A stretch of 64,000 nucleotides of DNA from Eudorina sp. 2006-703-Eu-15 (Eukaryota; Chlorophyta; Chlorophyceae; Chlamydomonadales; Volvocaceae), in the NCBI GenBank assembly GCA_003117195.1, contig BDSI01000042.1:384986-448985 (forward strand), given 5' to 3'. The number at the start of each line of letters is the position of its first letter. Within the stretch, counting starts at the first letter, position 1. The position numbers and the translations under genes were made by a program. Positions 56,521-64,000 of this stretch are shown here, piece by piece. The notes under the pieces were generated by a model that had not been told where the DNA came from, searched no databases, and saw only the letters and a program-made list of their open reading frames with translations.

Positions 56521-56880
56521 AGTGCGCCAAGACGCTGGGGTACGAAAGCGCGATAATCGTGGAGGAGGACAACCGGGTGCACGCCATGGCGCTGCACGTG
56601 CTGCGCGCGCTCCTGGCGCTGTCGCGCGACGACCCGCGCGTCGGGCTGGTCAGCGCGACGGAGCTGGACAACTCGGTGCTGCTGGACGAGGCGCGCCACC
56701 ACGCCGCCGCGCTGCGCAGACGTCCGCACCGGCCACCTGTGGGTGTTTGGCCTGCACGCCTCGCGCTACCGCGCGGTGCTGCCCCACTTGCTCGACTACC
56801 TGGCGGTCATCCGCGGCGGGGACTCCATCTCTCACGCGCACGGCACGGCCTACCCCCACGTAGTGATCCGAAAGCCCATG
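56512..56880 (+). pseudogene. Frameshifted fragment of an unrecognised gene, possibly glycosyltransferase-like
   Basis: The plus-strand frame reads AKTLGYESAIIVEEDNRVHA and on to LDEARHHAAAL, then continues only in the next frame as DVRTGHLWVFGLHASRYRAV to SHAHGTAYPHVVIRKPM. The break falls at about 56711-56720, where one extra base sits in CGCTGCGCAGAC. Both halves have good codon use and clear helices. The EED context recalls metal-binding acidic motifs of GT-A glycosyltransferases, but I do not recognise the family. The upstream part of the gene is missing because the retroelement remnant begins there. A sequencing error cannot be excluded. Confidence 0.45.
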
Positions 56881-56997
56881 TCCGACCTGCTCTCAACCTG
56901 CTCGGCACCGCGGCTACGGGCGCCCCGACTCACACCCCCTGCTGCGTACCCCGTCCGTGCAGACAAGTCACCCCCAATCGAGCCCACAGCCTACTAC

Positions 56998-59900
56998 TCA
57001 GATGAACGCCCGTGCCGCCGGCGGGGGCAGCTGCGCGCACCCCGCCGCCCCAACCGCCGTGCCCCGCCCCCGGCGACTGGACGGCGGTATCGCTCTGGAC
57101 ACCTGCTTATTGACGCACATGAACCAGGGCACGAACACCACCCCCAGGCAGCACAGAGCGGCGAACACCACCATGCTGTGCTGCCGCATCACCGGGTCCA
57201 CCTCGTACTGCCGCTGCTGCACGCGACGGTCGAAACTCGCGCTGCCATACAGGTCTCCCGCCGCCCGGCGTGAGTTCCCCTCGCCGGCGCCGTGGCCCCC
57301 CGCCGCCGCGCCGTTGTCGCGCCCTTCTGACACTGGCTTCACCACCACGTCGCCGCCGACACCGCTCTCCCCATCAGCGGCCTCCGCCTCCGCCTCCTCG
57401 CCCTCACTCGAAAAGGAGGATTCCTCCAGCAGCCGCCGCCGGCCGAACGTCCCCGCACCGCGGTTCCAGGCCCCATTCGGGCCCGCGCCCGCGAGCACTG
57501 TGCCAGGTAGAGGATGCGGCGAGGGCTTGGGGTTGGCTGGATCGCCCACATGGTCCAGCGTCATGAGCAGGATCACCACCCAACGGGCGACCACATCGCG
57601 GTAGGCGGGGCCCAGCGGCGGGTTGAACATTTCGAAGCAGCCCTGGTGCATCTGCGCGGCAGGCGTGTAGGCGGGGGAGGGCGCGGGTTCAGGTGAAAAT
57701 AGCCCAGGCAGGGCGGGAATGGCACATCGTCCCGCTGTTGGGCATGGAAAGCATGCGGCGGGGTGCGACAGCGGCACCGGCAGGAGACGTCGTCACATGT
57801 GGCAAACGGGTTGTCTGGGGCACCTGCAACCCTGTCTGCGCTGCAGTATAAGGCGAGTGCTGGTGGAAGCCTCAGAACAGACAGCCGAGATCGACGTGCG
57901 AAGCAGCCGTTTGAATAAACCAGCCTCACTAGCAACATAATAAATAAACCCAGCCGGATAAACCCAGCCTCACTAGCAACATGGCTCGACAGGGTTGGGA
58001 CGGAATATAGCACATCGGTAGACACATAAAAACTGCTGCGCCGGGATGGGTTTGGCCATACACAGCACCCGTGTCCCTACCGCCATCCCTCATCCCCCTC
58101 CCCCAGGTGTTCGTACAGACTCGAGTCGTCCTCCCATCCACGCAGTCCTCATGCCCCCTGCCTGGCCCCGCACCCACTCCGGGCTGGCTCCGAACCATTG
58201 CGAGGATGGGGCCTTCAGGGCCCGAGTACGACGAAATGTCTGACTGCAGGGCTCGGCCCGCGCCGCCCGCCCCGTCGACTCCTACTGCTACAGCCTCCGA
58301 AGAAAGTGTGGCTGCGGCGCCGCGCTCCTGGCCACCGGCGTCTGCCGCCGCCGCGGCGGCAGCCAGATGCCGCATGCTGCGGCCGCCTAGAGGCGCCGTT
58401 ACGGCCTCGCCCGCAGCTACCCCCACAGTCGCCTGCGAACCCGCTTCCGAAGCAGATTCGCCCCCGAACGACGCGGAGCCCTCCGCTGTCGCGTCCTCCG
58501 AAAGCATCCTCCTGCCGCCTGCCCCGCCCGTGGCGGAGTCGTCCCACTGCCCTGACGCGCCTCCGAGTCCCCACTGCCGCCTGGCGCCACCACGGGCGGC
58601 GGCGCCCACGCCCGCCTGCGCCCCCAGCGCCTCCGCGGCCCAGGCCCCGGCGGAGCGCCGCAGCCGTGTCGCGTGCGATCTAGCGGACCGGTGGTAACGC
58701 TGGTGGTGCACGTCTCGGTTGCGCTGGTGGTGCTGCGGCGGCGGGAAGATGTCGTCCGGGCGGGGCACGCTGATCGCGATGTTGGGGTCCAACACGTAGG
58801 GGTACTCGCTGAGGGGCTTGTTGTGGACACCTGCGCGGTGGTGACCCACGAGGAGGTTGGGGGGGGGAGGTGGGGGTCCGGCGCTTTGGAAGGGGACGGA
58901 CCGGGTTGCGGTAGACGTGGATTTGGGCGCGTGCGCACTCTGCGGGGTGAGAGTGGGGGTGAGGGGAACGCGTGAGAAACGTGGAGTGGAAGCGGATGGA
59001 AGTCCGGGTATGGCGCGTCGCGACGGCATGAAAGGCCGAGGAGGGAACTTTGGCTTGAACCTTTCTGCAGCATAGCGCCACGTTCATTCTTTCAACGGTA
59101 CCTAGGACGATGAAGAGTAGGTTCTCCGTTACAACGGATTGAGCGAGCGCTAATGAAGTTTACGTAACATACATGCAAGGTACCACTCCCGGCGACCTGG
59201 TAAACGCGGCAGGCGGGCACCTCCGTTAGGATGGACGCACGAAACCGCCCTGACCCACCTTCCGGGATGCGCCCCGGCTCAATCCCGTCAAACGGGTTCG
59301 CCTTGCCGTACACCTCGTACGTCAGCGAGTACGGCACGCCCAGCTGGGTGTACATGAAGTCCATGCCTGTGCCGAAGGCCAGGTAGTTGGAGACGGCGCC
59401 GGCGGGGCCCGCCTGGCACCTGCACACGTCGCCCGAGCGGACCAGCAGATCCGACAGGTCCTCCTGCAGCCAGCGACCCGACCCGCGACCCGACCCACAG
59501 GGCAACGCCATGGAGGTGAGGTGACAGAATGGTGAAGGGACACCGTGCTCACTGGCGAGAGGCTACGGTACAGCTCGAACCCGCAGCGTTGCTCACGGGA
59601 TGGCGAGCAGGGTAGCGCTTTCCAGGGGATGAGGCTGCACCGCCCACCGGCGGAATCTTAGACGGATAAGCGCGTGCCAACTGGACTTCTCATCACGTGC
59701 CTACGGTATCCTGCCCAAGCAAGACCGTCCCGGTCGGCCCCACATCGCACCCGCCCCGGCCGGCCGGCCGCCCGCCCAACGCAGCTCACCGGCAGGCCTG
59801 GCCCGACGGCCGCCTTGCTGTCCCAGCCCGAGTACACTGCCCACTCGCCGCTATGCACGTTGATGTAGGCCTTGGGCACCCGCCCCCCGTCCATCGCCAT

Positions 59901-61199
59901 GCGGGCGATGAGGCGGCTCTGCGCCTCGCTGAACGGGTGCGGCCCGCCGTACATCTCGCTGTGCTGCGGCTGCAGGGCCACCAACACACAAAATGAAATT
60001 TGCTTCAGAGATGGTTTGGGCGGGGGGTGTCTTCACTAAACACGCATGGGCATCCGACGCGAATCCGCACATTGCGGGTTGATTCATTGTAGCATGTGTG
60101 CGAGTGAAACATTGCTGGGCAGGATCCAGCGGCCTTGCTTTGGAGGTGGTGAGGGTCTGCGGGGGACGGCACGGAGCTGGGGCGCGGCAGGCAGCTGCAT
60201 CCTGCTGAGGGCCGGGGTCGTGCTGATATGACTGTGACGCCCGTGGGTCTGCTGGCTGCGAGACAGCCTCAGCTTCAGCTTGGACAGGCTGCGCTGTCCG
60301 ACTTCCACTGCCTCCTTACCGCTGTCAGTCGCATGCAACGGCCGTCGTGGTTGGGTCCTCCTTTCAACCTGCGCCCACTCGTCCCCGGCTACCTCCCTCC
60401 CAGGTAGTCCTAAATCGCACAGACAACGCGACCCCCCGACCCGACCACGCAGATAACCCGACAGCCCTGTTGTCCAGCCCTGTGGTGCTGGCATCGCTGG
60501 GTCGTGATACCGCAGCAGGACCTCCCCCGGTTGCTGTCGCTGTCGCTTCTGTGCGACACCACCATCCCTGGCCGCCGCGTCTCCAACGACACACCCCGCA
60601 CGGCGACGCACCTCTGGGACAAAGGCGAAGGGGTAATTGCGGTTCAGGTCCACGCCCTTGCTGGTCTTACGCAGACACAAGTTGCCCGCCTCCCAGGCCT
60701 GCCGCCCGTCCACGTTCTCTATGGGCAGCACCTGCACCGCCAATGGGGCCGGGCCGGGAACATCACAGCCGGTGCGCACTTTCCGCCGTGTCATCCGACG
60801 CAGGCACGCAGGCAGCCCACAGGACACGTCGCTGGAGAAAGAAGTGTCGACCCACGGATACGGGCTCGAGGGCAGGGGGGTACGCACCACTGCGGCTGTG
60901 TCCGGGCCGCCACGCGCCAGCAGCGCCGCCCCGGCGGTGTGCCCCAACGCCACAGTGATGCCGTACCTTGACGACCAGGTTGGTCAGGATCCGTTGTACC
61001 CAGCCCTCGACTGTTGCCTGGATCCTGTCAGGTGAAATGCCCAGCGGGGCGAAGGCCGTGCGCCACTCCTCCCACGTGGAGATCTCCGACGTGTCCCCGA
61101 GCAGCACCCGGGAGAACCAGAGGCCCACTTCGCAGGTGATCAGCTCGCGGGCGTGCTCTCCGAACACAAGGATGGCCGTGGGCTTGTCGCCCGGCGGAC
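56998..61199 (-). CDS. M14 zinc carboxypeptidase, membrane-anchored (5' end not resolved)
   Basis: Exons 61199-60967, 60731-60612, 59969-59790, 59463-59259, 58830-58178, 57651-56998 join in phase to about 680 residues; at least one 5' exon is missing. M14 landmarks are complete: FGEHARELIT (zinc ligands His and Glu), PIENVDGRQAWEAGNL with GVDLNRNYPF (substrate-binding Asn-Arg), PFSEAQS, INVHSGEW (third zinc ligand His), and YSLTYEVYG (catalytic Glu). The closest known plant relatives are soluble-domain M14 proteins of the Arabidopsis At5g42320 type, judged by motif order. Oddly, about 220 residues of Ala/Gly/Ser-rich sequence lie between the catalytic Glu segment and the terminal CFEMFNPPLGPAYRDVVARW. 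A membrane helix (VVFAALCCLGVVFVPWFMCV) lies near the C-terminus. ATG 61398 is one possible start, but the N-terminal part of the domain is not visible there. Confidence 0.85.
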
Positions 61200-61878
61200 C
61201 TGAAGGGTCCCCATCGAGGGTCGGGGTGCGAAGACACAGCGGTCTCCGGGTCGGAGCTAATTCGCGGAGCGGGAGTCTAAACCAGGGGTCTGGCGGTGTG
61301 AAAGGCAGGGGGAAAGATGCCGCTGGGTCGGGGGATCTACAGCCGACAGAGGGCAGCTGTCGAAACGAACTGGGCACTCTGACCTTTATTGGATCCATAG
61401 TTGGTAAACGTCGCAACTGGTAGGGAAGCGTGTTCGTACCCAGGTTCTTTCAGCTCTGTGTACCTGTAAGGCATCGCAACCTTGTTGGGGTTCACGCCTT
61501 AGGTGACCACAGTGGACAGCAAGAGCTGCGCACCCCTACCGTACTAAAGATGGATGGGTCTGTGACGCATGCGCATACCAATGAAGCAAATCACCGAGCG
61601 TGCTGTATTCTCCATGGGCAGTTGTAAGAGGCAACACCAAAAGCAGCACAGCCACGCCGGCGAAGGCACTCGGCATCGACATGACTAGATTACTAGCAAA
61701 AGACGAGTAGCCCGCATCAAGGCGTCTGACAGGCCAAAGCCATTGTCAAATTGAAAGGTACAGGAAATTTCGATTTGAGATTCTAACAATTTAAAATTTT
61801 CTGCAGAGAAAGGTTACAGCACCAAACACAACACAAAGTTTCCAAGGAGGACCATTTCCGTTGAAGCTTTGTACGGCA
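61200..61878. other. 5' region of the M14 gene and divergent promoter with the right-hand gene
   Basis: It should hold the first exon(s) of the carboxypeptidase (minus) and the promoter of the plus-strand gene. The interval 61630-61860 is markedly AT-richer, as expected for intergenic DNA. No exon could be fixed by homology or phase. Confidence 0.4.
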
Positions 61879-64000
61879 ATGCGAACCAGCTCTTCTTCGA
61901 AGGACTCAGACCAAGACGGTCACCAAGGTCAGCTGTATTCATCTTATATTGCGGGTTTGGTATAAATGGCTTTCACTTGCTAATACTTTTTCAGTGCTTG
62001 CGTTGTGGTGGACAGAGGATAGAAAACCTTCAGCGCTGCCCGCTGCTGGCCATACGCCCAGCAAAAGTCCAATAGATGAGCTTGCGCCGTCTTTGAGCCG
62101 ACCATTGAATCCGTGGCCTCAGGAGGTCGGGCGTTGGCCAACGCGGCCCGCGGACGGCACAGGGACTCTTGCCTGTGCTACCAGATAGCCATTACGGCTA
62201 CAACTATCCATTTTCAACTACGAGGCTCTTTGCCGTGACCCTGGCAGCGGCGTCCTCAGCGGGACCCCACGGGGGCTCCGCTCGTCTCCAAAACTGGGTT
62301 GCGGCGCATCCCGTTCGGCGTCCTCTGTGGCGCCGGAGATAAAGGTTGTGCGGGATGATGAGGATTTCGAGCTCGAGAGTATTGTGCTCCAGCGGACGGA
62401 GCACATACCTGAGTTCGATGCTGTGTTGGAGGAAATGGAAACCATCTTGGCGCAATTCGTCACTTGGAACAACGTCATCAATGACTATGCTGTCAACGTG
62501 CAAAATTTACTTGCGCCGGTCCTTGGAGCCATGGTCGCAGAGGTTGCGATCCATCGGAATGTCGATGCCGTGCAGCTGGACCTCGTTACCCCGTTCAACA
62601 AGCAGCGAGCCGCGCCTCAGGTGCGCCTGGCGAGATCCGGCCCTCGATGCGGTCGAATTGAGCACTCACCAAGCGCGCAAGTTTTTGCGCACGCGCCTGT
62701 TCCTGCTGTTCAGAAAGGACAGCTTGTATGGCGGACGAACCGTTTCTTGTCGCACACGTTCGCATTGGTGATGAAAACACTAGGGCTGCCTTGGCCGTTA
62801 CGGCCGGTGTGCGACTCCGAAGTGCCGTACACCATAGTTATCCATCAGGAGCACATAAGAAAGATACACTGCGCCGGCCTCTCGCACCCTCCGTATTGAA
62901 GTAGGGACACAGACCCCTGGCAGGTCGGGCCCGCAGCATCATGGCACGGTTCATCTTCGTCTCCCGGTTGTTCTCCTTAAGACACAAAACCCCCTCGTCG
63001 TCAAGCGGCGAGTCCCGTCCGAATCGGGAAACCCGATCCAGTGTCCCCGTCAACTTGCGTCATGACTGACCCTGAGTCAGACACAGCCTTTGCATCGGAA
63101 CCTGTATGAGGGCCACGTCTGTAAGCTTGGCCGGACGCTCCCCTTAACGACAATCTATAAAACACCGTTCTTTCCTCCCTTATTGTGCCCCTTTCCTGTC
63201 GCCGGAAACAATCCCACAGCACCACATCTTGGTTGACTGGATCAAGAACCAGGAGCTGCGGGAAGCTGACGCAGCGCTGGCGCAGGCCCGACTGGGGCTC
63301 ATGGACTTCATGGCGGCACAGGCAGAGGCGGCGGCCACCGCCGGCCGACCCTCTGCCGGCCGGATCAGCGGCAGCAACACCTGCATCGTGGACGTGTCTC
63401 GCCTCGCTCGTCACGACACCCCTGCAGCCGCCACCCTGGCGGTACTGACGGAGGCACCTGGGCCAGGAGGTGGCGGCGGCCCGACCAACACCTCGGGCGC
63501 CGCCGGCGCTGCACCCGCCGGCCAGGCTCTGGACCGGACGAGCAGTGGCCGCCCCTCCGCACTGGCAGGGCCGGACACGGGCGGCGCCGCGGGGTCGCCG
63601 ACGTCGCCGATGTCGCCAAGCAGCGATGCCGCCGGTCCTCAGCCCGGCAGCGACGGACAGCCGTCGGGGCCGGGACGACCCCCGGGGACGGCGGAGTCGG
63701 CCTCCACGGACGCCAGCGACGGCGCGCCGGAGCAGCCGACGACGCTCACGCAGCACCTGCAGTACTTCAACGGCTGCGTCGCGTCGCTGCAGCAGCACCT
63801 GGGCCCGAACTTTGGTGTCTACTTTCACGTCACGCCAGCGGCGTGTGCGGTGAAGGGGCGCTGCGCCTACGTACGGCTGATGCGGCACCAGCACCCTGCC
63901 AAGCTGGCCGCGTCGGTGACTCTGGGCAACGCGGGGGAGACCAAGGCGCTGTTGAAGCCGCACCGGACGGTGCGGTTCAGTCGGGCGCCCAGTGCCAACG
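61879..64000 (+). CDS. Unrecognised multi-exon gene, runs off the right edge
   Basis: I do not recognise this gene. A possible start is ATG 61879 (MRTSSSSKDSDQDGHQ), donor at 61926/61927 (CACCAAG|GTCAGC), acceptor at 61994, continuing VLALWWTEDRKPSALPAAGH. Later frames with good coding character: 62327-62620 (acidic then helical, VVRDDEDFELESIVLQR, EFDAVLEEMETILAQF, FVTWNNVINDYAVNVQNLLA), a short helical block near 62640-62760 (LDAVELSTHQARKFLRTRLF), and an open frame from about 63216 to the edge. That last frame starts HILVDWIKNQELREADAALA and ends in a strand-rich part (FNGCVASLQQHLGPNFGVYF, CAYVRLMRHQHPAKLAASVT) after a Ser/Pro/Gly linker. Intron borders between these blocks were not all resolved. 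Confidence 0.5.

Noticed and set aside
1..64000. CRISPR arrays, bacterial operons, tRNA or rRNA genes
   Set aside because: None seen. The tandem arrays lack spacers, the genes are intron-rich and eukaryotic, and no tRNA- or rRNA-like segments were recognised by eye.

Overview
The window is nuclear DNA of a ciliated green alga, most likely a chlamydomonadalean or volvocine relative. The evidence is high GC, long runs of Ala, Gly, Gln and Pro codons, and genes cut by many GT-AG introns with Chlamydomonas-like donors (GTGAGT, GTGCGG, GTGGGT). TGTAA motifs, the chlorophyte poly(A) signal, lie after some genes. Plant-lineage proteins (a plant-type TOM6, a NUP1/NUP136-type nucleoporin) occur beside a motile-cilium protein (CIMIP1 family). 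All gene models were built by eye from reading frames, splice sites and intron phase. No database search or transcript evidence was available.

Layout. 1-2068: no gene seen. 2069-19346 (-): one very large gene, at least 20 exons and about 2,447 codons visible with consistent phase, for an unrecognised protein with MgtE_N-like helical repeats, a coiled coil, polyQ and an IQ motif. 21291-25753 (+): a HemK/PrmC glutamine methyltransferase whose introns hold two large G-rich hexamer arrays. 27140-32899 (-): the U1 snRNP factor Prp39. 33169-33309 (+): TOM6, followed after only 53 bases by an ASH2-like SPRY protein (33363-34451), a strong candidate for a bicistronic mRNA. 34803-35536 (-): CRIPT. 36109-41724 (-): the FG nucleoporin. 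42185-45681 (+): an oxysterol-binding-protein-related protein. 47557-48403 (-): CIMIP1. 48924-51151 (+): ALG14. 52095-52734 (+): a short Mpv17/PMP22-family protein. About 55194-56520 (-): a retroelement remnant, abutting a frameshifted gene fragment (+). 56998 to at least 61199 (-): an M14 zinc carboxypeptidase with a C-terminal membrane segment. 61879-64000 (+): part of an unrecognised gene running off the window.

The genes are mostly housekeeping and do not form one pathway. They do form a compact arrangement of divergent pairs (large gene/HEMK, PRP39/TOM6, NUP/ORP, CIMIP1/ALG14) and convergent pairs (HEMK/PRP39, ASH2/CRIPT, ORP/CIMIP1). The main novelty is in the non-coding sequence: a 44-copy TCAGG array just upstream of a 3' splice site, a roughly 100-copy GGGGCA array and a GGTGCG array starting at a 5' splice site, short dispersed repeats shared by introns of different genes, at least one GC-AG intron, and the TOM6-ASH2 tandem.
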